A program made the position numbers and the translations under genes. This document shows positions 44,276-52,120 of a stretch of 64,000 nucleotides of DNA, in pieces. The notes beneath the pieces were generated by a model. That model made no database searches. It saw nothing but the letters and a program-made list of their open reading frames with translations, and had not been told where the DNA came from. Numbering within the stretch: the first letter of the stretch is position 1; each line of letters opens with the position of its first letter. Source of the stretch: JAFALK01 sp036500605 (GTDB lineage Bacteria > Pseudomonadota > Gammaproteobacteria > Burkholderiales > Burkholderiaceae_C). The stretch covers positions 98,957 to 162,956 of the forward strand of contig DASYBU010000034.1 of assembly GCA_036500605.1 (NCBI GenBank), in the 5' to 3' direction.

Positions 44276-44325
44276 ACCCCTAAGCATGCCATGCTTACAG
44301 GGGAAGCAAAGGGGAAGCAAAGGGG
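44276..44325 (-). repeat. Palindrome and 11-bp direct repeats between PAS gene and frc
   Basis: CCCC-TAAGCAT and ATGCTTA-CA-GGGG form an inverted repeat at 44277-44303, followed by two copies of GGGGAAGCAAA and a third partial G-run. On the transcribed minus strand the hairpin lies between the PAS gene and frc. It could adjust downstream expression or be an operator. Confidence 0.5.
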
Positions 44326-44348
44326 GTGCAAGGCGGATGTTGTTGTCG

Positions 44349-44798
44349 CTAGAGTTTCAGCGCTGCAAGCTCAGCCTCGGCCTCGGCCAGGCGTTTGCGC
44401 AGCGCGCGGTCCTCGGTGAAGCGGGCGGTCTCATCGCGGATCACGGCGGCGATCGCCGAAGGCTTGCCGTCGGCGCCATGCAGCATGGCCACCGTGAAGG
44501 CGATCGACAGGCTGCTGCCGTCCTTCGTGACGGCGGGCACCTTGAGCAACGTCGTGCCGTACTTGGTCACGCCGGTGCTCATGGTGTGCTCGTAGCCTTC
44601 GCCGTGGCGCTTGCGCAGCCGCTCCGGGATGATCAGGTCCAGGCTTCGGCCCAGCACCTCCTGCTCGCTGTAGCCGAACAGGCGTTCGGCCGCAGCATTC
44701 CACAGCAGGATGTTCCCGGCACCATCGGCGACGACCACGGCGTCGCCGACGGCGGCGATGAGTGCGCTCAGGTCGAGCGACTCATGAACGCTCAGCAT
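44349..44798 (-). CDS. Stand-alone PAS-domain protein
   Basis: A 149-residue protein consisting of one PAS domain (about 10-130; GDAVVVADGAGNILLWNAAAERLFGYSE, broken in the family pattern as NAAAERLFGYS, then KRHGEGYEHTMSTG) and a short C-terminal coiled coil (EDRALRKRLAEAEAELAALKL, shortened here). No output domain is present. It sits within the oxalate operon two bases after one frc and 95 bases before the other, so a ligand-sensing or protein-interaction role in this pathway is likely but inferred. Confidence 0.85.
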   Translation of the reverse strand: MLSVHESLDLSALIAAVGDAVVVADGAGNILLWNAAAERLFGYSEQEVLGRSLDLIIPERLRKRHGEGYEHTMSTGVTKYGTTLLKVPAVTKDGSSLSIAFTVAMLHGADGKPSAIAAVIRDETARFTEDRALRKRLAEAEAELAALKL

Positions 44799-44800
44799 GC

Positions 44801-46099
44801 TCAGACGGCCTTGGCGGCGTGGATCGAGGCGATCTCGTCCTTGTTGTAGCCGAGGCCGGCCAGCACTTCATCGGTGTGCTCGCCCAGCAGCGGGGCTGCG
44901 GTCACGACCGGCTTCAGGTCCGAGAACTTGATCGGGCAACCGACGGTCCAGTAGCTGCCGCGCACCTTGTGCGGCACTTCCACGATCGAGCCGCTGGCGC
45001 GCAGCGACTTGTCATGCAGCAGTTCCTTCATCGAGAACACCGGAGCGCAGGGAATCTCGAACTGGCTGAAGTACTTGACGGCATCGAGCTTGTTGAATTC
45101 CTTCTTCAGGATGTAGGCCTCGATGGCCATGAAGATGTCCATCTGATGCGGCTGGCGTGCCTTCGGGGTCAGGTAGTCAGGGTTGTCGATCCAGTCCGTG
45201 TGCTCGATGGCCTTGGCGATCGGGTTCCACACGGCGTCCTGCACGGTGAAGTAGATGTAGGCGTTGGGGTCGGTCTCCCAGCCCTTGCACTTGAGGATCC
45301 AGCCCGGCTGGCCGCCGCCGCCGGCATTGCCGCCGCGCGGCACCACGTCGCCGAACTTCTCATGCGGGTACTGCGGGTACTCTGACAGGTAGCCGACCGA
45401 GTCCAGGCGCAGTTGGTCGCGCATCTTGACGCGGCACAGGTTGAGCACGGCATCCTGCATCGAGCAGGCAACCTTCTGGCCCTTGCCGGTCTTCTGGCGG
45501 CCGATGTAGGCGGTCAGGATGCCGATGGCCAGGTGCATGCCGGTGTTGCGGTCACCCAGCGCAGCGGCCGAAATCATCGGGCCCGAACCCGCACCCTTCT
45601 CGCCCGTGGGCGAGCCGGCACCAGCCCACCAGCCGGTGGTGGAGGCGGCGCCGCCCGCGCATTGCGCGACGTTCTCGTAGGCGCGCAGGTTCTCGTACTC
45701 ATGGCCTTCGCTGAAGCCCTTGACCGAGGCGAGGATCATGCCGGGGTTCAGTTCCTGGATGTACTCCCAGGTGAAGCCCATGCGGTCAAGCGCGCCGGGG
45801 CCGAAGTTCTCGACCATCACGTCGGATTCCTTGATCAACTTGATCAGGACTTCCTTGCCCGCCGCCGTCTTGGTGTCCAGCGTCAACGAGCGCTTGTTGC
45901 TGTTGAGCATGGTGAAGTAGAGCGCGTCGGCATCGGGGATGTCGCGCAGCTGGCTGCGGGTGATGTCGCCGGAGCCCGGGCGCTCGATCTTGATCACGTC
46001 GGCGCCGAACCAGGCCAGCATCTGCGTGCACGCCGGTCCCGCCTGGACGTGGGTGAAGTCGATGATCTTGAGGCCTTCGAGGGGACGGGTGTTGCTCAT
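44801..46099 (-). CDS. frc: Formyl-CoA:oxalate CoA-transferase
   Basis: A 432-residue class III CoA-transferase that makes oxalyl-CoA and formate from oxalate and formyl-CoA. Catalytic Asp183 lies in AALGDRNTG, and the Gly loop NAGGGGQPGWILKC matches the family well. It has an extra loop of about 15 residues (about 157-172, WWAGAGSPTGEKGAG) before the catalytic Asp that the paralog lacks. It is directly downstream of oxc, which supports the assignment. Confidence 0.93.
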   Translation of the reverse strand: MSNTRPLEGLKIIDFTHVQAGPACTQMLAWFGADVIKIERPGSGDITRSQLRDIPDADALYFTMLNSNKRSLTLDTKTAAGKEVLIKLIKESDVMVENFGPGALDRMGFTWEYIQELNPGMILASVKGFSEGHEYENLRAYENVAQCAGGAASTTGWWAGAGSPTGEKGAGSGPMISAAALGDRNTGMHLAIGILTAYIGRQKTGKGQKVACSMQDAVLNLCRVKMRDQLRLDSVGYLSEYPQYPHEKFGDVVPRGGNAGGGGQPGWILKCKGWETDPNAYIYFTVQDAVWNPIAKAIEHTDWIDNPDYLTPKARQPHQMDIFMAIEAYILKKEFNKLDAVKYFSQFEIPCAPVFSMKELLHDKSLRASGSIVEVPHKVRGSYWTVGCPIKFSDLKPVVTAAPLLGEHTDEVLAGLGYNKDEIASIHAAKAV

Positions 46100-46119
46100 G
46101 GTTTTATCTCCGTGGTGCT

Positions 46120-46156
46120 GAATGCGTAATGCGTAATGCGTAATGCGGGTAATGCG
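46120..46156. repeat. 7-bp tandem repeat between oxc and frc
   Basis: Five copies of a seven-base unit (gaatgcg then taatgcg four times, with gg inserted before the last) fill most of the 70-base gap between oxc and frc. Copy number may vary between strains and alter spacing. Confidence 0.7.
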
Positions 46157-46169
46157 AGGGAGGCGAGGT

Positions 46170-47912
46170 TTACTTCTTGATCGCCTTGGCAGGATTCAAG
46201 CTCGTGATGCGGCCGCTCTCCGTGCCGGCGGTCTCATCGATCACGGCGTTGATCAGCGTTGGCTTGCCCGAGGCGATCGCCTCGTTCATGGCCTTGTGCA
46301 GCTCTTCGCAGGTGGTGGCGTGCACGCCGACGCCGCCGAAGGCCGTCATCATCATGTCGTAGCGCGCGTTCTTGGTGAACACGGTCGGGGCCACATCGGT
46401 GCTGCCCGATGAATTCTTGTCGGTGCCCTTGTAGATGCCGTTGTTGTTGAACACGACGACGCAGACCGGCAGCTCATAGCGGCAGATGGTTTCGACCTCC
46501 ATGCCGCTGAAGCCGAAGGCGGAGTCGCCCTCGACCGCGATCACCGGCTTGCCCGTGACCACGGCAGCACCGACCGAGAAGCCCATGCCGATGCCCATGA
46601 TCCCCCAGGTGCCCACGTCGAGGCGCTTGCGCGGCTCGTACATGTCCACAATGCTGCGGGCGAAGTCGAGCGTGTTGGCGCCCTCGTTGACGAAGATGGC
46701 TTCGGGGTTGGCCTTGACCACGTCCTTCACCACGCTGAGCGCGCTGTGAAAGTTCATCACGGCAGGCCGTGCGGCCAACGTCTCGGCCATCTTGCCGAGG
46801 TTCTTGTCCTTGCGCTCGGCGATGGCGCCGGTCCAGTCGCTCGGCGGCTTGGCCCAGTTGGAGCCGAGGCCGGCCAGCAGGGCGCCCACGCAGGAGCCGA
46901 TATCGCCGATCAGCGGCGCGTCGATGGCGACGTTGCTGTCGATCTCGGTCGGCGCGATGTCGATCTGGATGAACTTCTTCGGGCCCTTGTCCTGCGCCCA
47001 GGTCTTGCCCTTGCCATGCGAGAGCAGCCAGTTCAGGCGCGCACCGACCAGCACGACCACATCGGCTTCCTGCAGCACGTAGGAGCGGGCCGCGGAGGCC
47101 GACTGTTCATGGGTGTCGGGCAACAAACCCTTGGCCATCGACATCGGCAGGTAGGGAATGCCGGTCTTCTCGACCAGCGCGCGGATGTCGGCATCGGCGC
47201 GTGCGTACGCGGCACCCTTGCCGAGCAGGATCAGCGGCTTCTTGGCGCCCTTGAGCAGGTCGAGCGCACGGGCCACGGTGTCAGGCGCGGGCAACTGGCG
47301 CGGCGCCGGGTCGACGACCTTGATCAGCGAGGCCTTCCCGGCCGCGGCTTCCATGGTCTGCGAGAACAGTTTGGCCGGCAGGTCGAGGTAGACGCCGCCC
47401 GGACGACCCGACAAGGCCGAGCGGATCGCGCGGGCGATGCCGATGCCGATGTCCTGCGCATGCAGCACGCGGAAGGCGGCCTTGCACAGCGGCTTGGCGA
47501 TGGCGAGCTGGTCCATCTCTTCGTAATCGCCCTGCTGCAGATCGACGATCTCGCGCTCGCTGGAGCCGCTGATCAGGATCATCGGGAAGCAGTTGGTGGT
47601 GGCGTTGGCCAGCGCGGTCAGGCCGTTCAGGAAGCCCGGTGCCGAGACGGTCAGGCAGATGCCCGGCTTGGCGGTCAGGAAGCCGGCGGCGGCGGCGGCA
47701 TTGCCGGCATGCTGCTCGTGGCGGAAGGAGATCATGCGCATGCCTTCGGCTTGCGCCATGCGGGTCAGGTCGGTGATCGGGATGCCGGGAACGCCGAAGA
47801 TGGTGTCGATATCGTTGAGCTTGAGGGCATCGATGACGAGATGGAATCCATCGGTCATGGCCGGGGCTTCAGCCGCGGCAGTGGCCGGGCGGGTTTCGAG
47901 CACGGTAGACAT
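46170..47912 (-). CDS. oxc: Oxalyl-CoA decarboxylase
   Basis: A 580-residue thiamine-diphosphate enzyme that decarboxylates oxalyl-CoA to formyl-CoA. Features: catalytic Glu in SFRHEQHAGNAAAAAG (about residue 60), a central nucleotide-binding domain, and the ThDP/Mg motif EGDSAFGFSGMEVETICRYE with FNNNGIYKGT. Length is very close to the Oxalobacter enzyme (568). It is first in the minus-strand operon and divergent from the Crp/Fnr regulator across 177 bases that carry a TTGAC-N4-GTCAA site. Confidence 0.95.
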   Translation of the reverse strand: MSTVLETRPATAAAEAPAMTDGFHLVIDALKLNDIDTIFGVPGIPITDLTRMAQAEGMRMISFRHEQHAGNAAAAAGFLTAKPGICLTVSAPGFLNGLTALANATTNCFPMILISGSSEREIVDLQQGDYEEMDQLAIAKPLCKAAFRVLHAQDIGIGIARAIRSALSGRPGGVYLDLPAKLFSQTMEAAAGKASLIKVVDPAPRQLPAPDTVARALDLLKGAKKPLILLGKGAAYARADADIRALVEKTGIPYLPMSMAKGLLPDTHEQSASAARSYVLQEADVVVLVGARLNWLLSHGKGKTWAQDKGPKKFIQIDIAPTEIDSNVAIDAPLIGDIGSCVGALLAGLGSNWAKPPSDWTGAIAERKDKNLGKMAETLAARPAVMNFHSALSVVKDVVKANPEAIFVNEGANTLDFARSIVDMYEPRKRLDVGTWGIMGIGMGFSVGAAVVTGKPVIAVEGDSAFGFSGMEVETICRYELPVCVVVFNNNGIYKGTDKNSSGSTDVAPTVFTKNARYDMMMTAFGGVGVHATTCEELHKAMNEAIASGKPTLINAVIDETAGTESGRITSLNPAKAIKK

Positions 47913-48054
47913 GTCTCTCCTTCATGCTGGCGGGCCGCTTCCGACAGGGCCCGCAGCTATTTTTTGAATCGGAACTCCCACGCCGGGCATGGGAGGCACT
48001 ACAAGCTCGAGGAGCTCTGCGTCGAACTATGATCGGATGGATTCGCCAATGCCG

Positions 48055-48068
48055 TTGACTCCGGTCAA
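48055..48068. promoter_or_regulatory. FNR-like palindrome between oxc and its regulator
   Basis: TTGAC-TCCG-GTCAA, perfect half-sites. Its centre is about 33 bases from CATAGT, a -10-like element on the minus strand at 48026-48031, fitting class II activation of oxc. For the regulator on the plus strand it lies only 21 bases before the ATG, fitting negative autoregulation. Confidence 0.65.
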
Positions 48069-48089
48069 GATTCGAAAATTTCCACATTC

Positions 48090-48698
48090 ATGACGCCTCT
48101 GGTCAGCCATCCCGAACGCAACGTCATCCGCCTTCAGCTGAAGCAGAACGTTATCCTGGAGAGCCTCACCGATGAAGACCGGGCGGAGCTTGAACCGCAT
48201 CTCGACATCGTCGATGCGCCCAAGGGAAAGTCCCTGGTGGCGCAGGGGGTGCGCGAGATGGAGCAGTACTTCATCCTTGACGGCATCCTGAAGCGCTCGG
48301 TGTCCAACAAGGACGGCAAGGAAATGATCCTGCGCTTTGCCGATGAGCGCGAGGGCGAAACCAGTTATGCCGCATGGCGCCTGGGCACGCCGACGCCTTA
48401 CAGCATCATCTCGGTCACCAAAGCCCGCGTGGCGCGCATGCCTTTGCAGGACTGGGCGGCCTTCCTGGCCAAGCGCCCGCAGACCAAGGAGCTGTTCGAG
48501 TTCCACGTCATGGAAGTGATGAGCGAGATCATGGCCCACACGATCACGCTGCACATGCTCGACGCACCGGGCCGCGTGCAACGCTTCTATCGCAAGCATC
48601 CCGAACTCGTCGATCGCGTGCCGCAGAAAGAGCTGGCCCATCACCTCAATCTGTCTGCGGAAACGCTGAGCCGGCTGCGCCAGAGCGGCAAGATCTGA
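48090..48698 (+). CDS. Crp/Fnr-family regulator of oxalate genes
   Basis: A 202-residue regulator with a cyclic-nucleotide-binding-like beta-roll (about 20-125), a long dimerisation helix, and a winged helix at the C-terminal end. The recognition helix contains AETLSR with Glu191, Ser194 and Arg195, the same ExxSR spacing FNR uses to read TTGAT/TTGAC. There is no cysteine in the protein, so it cannot hold the FNR iron-sulfur cluster. The C-terminal wing is very short. Divergence from oxc and three matching operators suggest it controls the oxalate regulon; the ligand is unknown. Confidence 0.85.
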   Translation: MTPLVSHPERNVIRLQLKQNVILESLTDEDRAELEPHLDIVDAPKGKSLVAQGVREMEQYFILDGILKRSVSNKDGKEMILRFADEREGETSYAAWRLGTPTPYSIISVTKARVARMPLQDWAAFLAKRPQTKELFEFHVMEVMSEIMAHTITLHMLDAPGRVQRFYRKHPELVDRVPQKELAHHLNLSAETLSRLRQSGKI

Positions 48699-49081
48699 GC
48701 GGCAAGATTGAGCGGCCGAGGCTGCGTTTGTAGGACAGCGCGTGCGGGTCTCGCACCGAGTTGTGCCACCGGGTGACTTGAGCGTTAGGGCGGAGCCGTG
48801 AGGCTCAGTAGTTCCACCCACATTTTTTGAAAATTGACCCGAGTCAAGAGGATTTGCGGAGAGTCGTCCGACATTGAATCTCTGTGGGAGAGCAGCCCAC
48901 GTTCGTATAGACCCGATCCAGCACCCCCAACGGGGCGCCGAGACGGGCACAAGAGAGACATGACGAGACAACTCTTTTCCATGGTGGCGCACCCAGCGCC
49001 GCGAGATCACCAAACGACCCGTGACTGCGCTCACGCCGGCCGCTGCCTTGATCGCATGGAAATCACCAAGGACCCATCACC
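48699..49081 (+). other. 383-base oxlT upstream region
   Basis: This stretch holds no established gene. It contains the FNR-like site at 48834-48847, a small hairpin (gtggg...cccac, near 48884-48900) and a candidate 41-residue upstream ORF at 48960-49085. If transcription starts about 42 bases from the operator centre, the oxlT leader would be around 200 bases long. Confidence 0.5.
48834..48847 (+). promoter_or_regulatory. FNR-like palindrome upstream of oxlT
   Basis: TTGAC-CCGA-GTCAA, perfect half-sites, preceded by an A/T-rich run (ttttttgaaaa) much like the site at 41189. A TTGAAT at 48874-48879 is the best -10 candidate, but its spacing is less ideal than at the other sites. Confidence 0.62.
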
Positions 49082-49085
49082 ATGA
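48960..49085 (+). CDS. Candidate leader ORF (41 aa) overlapping the oxlT start
   Basis: ATG at 48960 follows AAGAGAG and opens 41 codons (MTRQLFSMVAHPAPRD...). Its TGA overlaps the oxlT ATG as ATGA, the usual geometry for translational coupling. No family is recognised, and the coding potential is weak, so it may be only a leader peptide or chance. Confidence 0.3.
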   Translation: MTRQLFSMVAHPAPRDHQTTRDCAHAGRCLDRMEITKDPSP

Positions 49086-50386
49086 TCAGTCAAGAGGCCG
49101 CGGCCGCCGCGTCACATTCGGGCGCTGACTTCACGCAGCACCCTGCATTTCGTTGGATCCAGCTTGTGCTGGGCATCGTGTGCATGGGGCTCATCGCCAA
49201 CCTGCAGTACGGCTGGACGCTCTTCGTCAATCCGATCGAAGCCAAGAACCACTGGGGGCTGACCAATATCCAGTGGGCCTTCTCGATCTTCGTGCTGGTC
49301 GAAACCTGGCTGGTGCCGGTTGAAGGCTGGCTGGTGGACCGCTTCGGGCCGCGCCCGGTGGTGGCCGCCGGTGCCGTGCTGGCCGGCCTGGGCTGGTACA
49401 TCAACTCGATTGCCACCACGCTGCCTGAGCTGTATGCCGGCGCGGTCGTGGCGGGTCTTGGCGCGGGCTGCGTCTATGGCACCTGCGTCGGCAATGCGCT
49501 GAAGTGGTTCCCGGACAAGCGCGGCCTGGCCGCCGGCCTGACCGCCGCCGGCTTCGGCGCCGGTGCGGCCCTGACGGTCATCCCGATTGCCAGCATGATC
49601 GCCAGTTCGGGTTACGAGGCGACCTTCTCGTTCTTCGGCATCCTGCAAGGCGTGTTGATCTTCGTGATCGCCCTGCTGCTGGTGCGCCCGAAGGCTCCGA
49701 AGGGCGTCGCCATCGCGCCGCGTCTGGTCATGTCCAAGGTGGACTACAACTCGGCGCAGATGGTCAAGCAGCCGGTGTTCTGGCTGACCTATGTGCTGTT
49801 CGTGGCGGTGGCTGCCGGTGGCCTGATGGCCACGGCGCAGATCGGCCCGATCGCCAAGAGCTACGGTCTGGCGAAGATGCCGATGAGCTTCTTCGACATC
49901 ACGATGCCGCTGCTGACCATGACGCTGGCGATCGACAACCTGGCCAACGGTTTCACGCGTCCGCTGTGCGGCTTCATCTCCGACCGCCTGGGCCGCGAGA
50001 ACACCATGCTGCTGGTCTTCCTCGGCGAGGGTATCGCGCTGCTGGGCATGATGATGTATGGCCACGAGCCGGTCGGCTTCATGGTGTTTGCCGCCATGAT
50101 CTTCCTGTGCTGGGGCGAGATCTTCTCGATCTTCCCGGCGCTGGTTGCCGACACTTTCGGCGTCAAGAACGCCGCGGCGAATGCGGGCACGATGTACACG
50201 GCCAAGGGTACGGCAGCGCTGCTGGTGCCGCTGGGCTCGGCACTGGCCGCCGGTGGCAACTGGAACCGCGTGTTCATCTTCACGGCCGTGCTGACGATCA
50301 TGGCCGGCCTGCTCGCCAAGTTCGTGCTGGCCCCGATGCGCCGCAAGCTGATCGCCGATGTGAACGCGAATCCCTCGAAGATCTAA
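49082..50386 (+). CDS. oxlT: Oxalate/formate antiporter (MFS)
   Basis: A 434-residue inner-membrane transporter with twelve predicted helices. ANLQYGWTLFVNPI near residue 40 and the loop WLVDRFGPRPVV (MFS motif A-like) are typical of OxlT, which exchanges oxalate for formate and so couples decarboxylation to a proton-motive force. Ribosome site AAGGA precedes ATG 49082. It is separated from oxc by the regulator gene and carries its own copy of the FNR-like operator. Confidence 0.92.
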   Translation: MISQEAAAAASHSGADFTQHPAFRWIQLVLGIVCMGLIANLQYGWTLFVNPIEAKNHWGLTNIQWAFSIFVLVETWLVPVEGWLVDRFGPRPVVAAGAVLAGLGWYINSIATTLPELYAGAVVAGLGAGCVYGTCVGNALKWFPDKRGLAAGLTAAGFGAGAALTVIPIASMIASSGYEATFSFFGILQGVLIFVIALLLVRPKAPKGVAIAPRLVMSKVDYNSAQMVKQPVFWLTYVLFVAVAAGGLMATAQIGPIAKSYGLAKMPMSFFDITMPLLTMTLAIDNLANGFTRPLCGFISDRLGRENTMLLVFLGEGIALLGMMMYGHEPVGFMVFAAMIFLCWGEIFSIFPALVADTFGVKNAAANAGTMYTAKGTAALLVPLGSALAAGGNWNRVFIFTAVLTIMAGLLAKFVLAPMRRKLIADVNANPSKI

Positions 50387-50402
50387 GACGACCTATCCGG
50401 TC

Positions 50403-52001
50403 TTACCTGCACGCGCTCAACAGATCCCACTCGGGTTTGTAGAGCGCGGTCTTCACGCCCTCGAAGCCCATCACCGTGTGACTGATGAAGTCATGCGAGA
50501 TGGGCTTCTTCAATTGCGCTTTCAGGCAAGCGCGTTGCGCCTGGGCGCTGTCGGGCACCCAAAGGATCGCCGGTACATGGGTCTGTTCTACCGGCGCGAA
50601 GGCATAAGGCACGCCGTGCAGGTAGAGGCCGTTCTCGCCCAGCGATTCGCCATGATCGGACATGTAGAGCATGGCGGTTGAATAGCGCGCCTCTTGCTGC
50701 TTCAGCCAGCCGATCACGCCGGCCAGCACATGGTCGGTGTAGACGATCGAGTTGTCATAGCCGTTGAGCACTTCCTGGCGTGCGCATTGCTGCAAGGCAT
50801 TGCTCTGACACTCGGGCGTGAAGGGCTTGCTGCCTGCTGGCGAGCGCTTGAAATACGCGGGGCCGTGGCTGCCCATCTGGTGCAGGACCAGCACGACGCC
50901 GCGCTTCACGCGCTCGGGATCGAGTGCCGCGAACTGCTGCGGCAAAGCGGCGACCAGGGCTTCGTCCATGCACTCGTCGTCATGGCACAGATCCTGGTGC
51001 GGCACGCGTTCGCACACCCCCTTGCAGCCGCTCTGATTGTCGAGCCACAGCACGGCCAGGCCCGAGCGTTGCAGGATGTCGAGCAGGCCTTGCTGCGGGC
51101 GTTTCAGCGCTTCGTATTTGTCGCGGCCCAGCACCGAGAACATGCAGGGCAACGAGGCCGCCGTGCTGGTGCCGCAGGAACTGGCCTGCTCGTAGCTGAG
51201 CGCATCGAGCTGGGTCAATTCCGGATTGGTCGGCCGCGCGTAGCCATTGAGCGAGAAGTTCATGGCGCGTGCGGTTTCCCCAACCACGAGCACGAACAGC
51301 GGCGGCTTGGCATCAGGCGCACGCGGCGCGAGCTGCGCGTCTTGTCCAATTTCTTCAGGCGGGCCGCTCGGCTGCTGCTGTGACCGGATCGCCACCGCGC
51401 TCAGCGAATAGACCGCGTTCACCGGGCTGATCATGTAGCGCAGACTCTTGTGGTTGCGCATGGTGGACGAGAGATCGGCAAAAACGCTCAAGCCGAGCAG
51501 CACGGCCACGGTGATGCCGGCCACGAAGGCGAGCAGGTTGATCGTCAGTCGCCGTGTGAACGGAGCGCGGTCCAAGGGGCGGCGCCACAGCCAGATGGCG
51601 GGCAACACGCCGAGCACCAGCAGGCTGCCGGCCAGCCGAACGCTCAGCAGATCGCCGGCCTCGCGCGAGTCGGTCTGCAGCACGTTGATGATCATCGTGG
51701 GGTCGATCACCGTGCCATAACTGCCCATGAAATAGGCCAGCGCTGCAGCCGTCAAGAGCAGCAGCGTCAGCACGATCTTGAGGGCAGGGCGCCAGGCCAG
51801 CAGGCTCAGCAGAGCGCCGGTGACGGTGCACACGACGCCGCAGAACACGACGATGAAGAGCATGCCGCGCGGGCCCGCCATCTCGGGCAACTGGCTCAAT
51901 TGCAGCCACAGCGGCCAGTTGCAGACCGTGCCCAGCCACAGGGCGGTCAGCCAGGCGAGGGTCAGCGGGGATTGGAGCGAGGGCTTCTTGAACAGAGTCA
52001 T
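50403..52001 (-). CDS. eptA: Lipid A phosphoethanolamine transferase (EptA/PmrC type)
   Basis: A 532-residue inner-membrane enzyme. Five N-terminal helices (about 1-170) are followed by a periplasmic sulfatase-fold domain. FVLVVGETARAMNFSLNGY has the metal-binding Glu, SSCGTSTAASLPCMFS the nucleophile Thr (about residue 285), and YMSDHGESLGENGLYLHG the metal ligands. It adds phosphoethanolamine to lipid A, lowering the surface charge and reducing polymyxin binding. It is chromosomal and unlinked to a pmrAB-like pair in this window. Confidence 0.9.
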   Translation of the reverse strand: MTLFKKPSLQSPLTLAWLTALWLGTVCNWPLWLQLSQLPEMAGPRGMLFIVVFCGVVCTVTGALLSLLAWRPALKIVLTLLLLTAAALAYFMGSYGTVIDPTMIINVLQTDSREAGDLLSVRLAGSLLVLGVLPAIWLWRRPLDRAPFTRRLTINLLAFVAGITVAVLLGLSVFADLSSTMRNHKSLRYMISPVNAVYSLSAVAIRSQQQPSGPPEEIGQDAQLAPRAPDAKPPLFVLVVGETARAMNFSLNGYARPTNPELTQLDALSYEQASSCGTSTAASLPCMFSVLGRDKYEALKRPQQGLLDILQRSGLAVLWLDNQSGCKGVCERVPHQDLCHDDECMDEALVAALPQQFAALDPERVKRGVVLVLHQMGSHGPAYFKRSPAGSKPFTPECQSNALQQCARQEVLNGYDNSIVYTDHVLAGVIGWLKQQEARYSTAMLYMSDHGESLGENGLYLHGVPYAFAPVEQTHVPAILWVPDSAQAQRACLKAQLKKPISHDFISHTVMGFEGVKTALYKPEWDLLSACR

Positions 52002-52120
52002 GCGCGGCAGGCCAAGGCGAGGGGGATTCGCATTGTGGCGCAGCCGTGTGTCAGACCCCGTCGGGGTCGGCCGTTAGCGCAACTGACGCAGTCTGCCCCG
52101 TCAGCGCCGCCGGAGTGATT

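Noticed and set aside
50383..50406. A shared bidirectional terminator between oxlT and eptA
   Set aside because: Only a six-base stem (taagac with gtctta) without a T-run is present, too weak to call.
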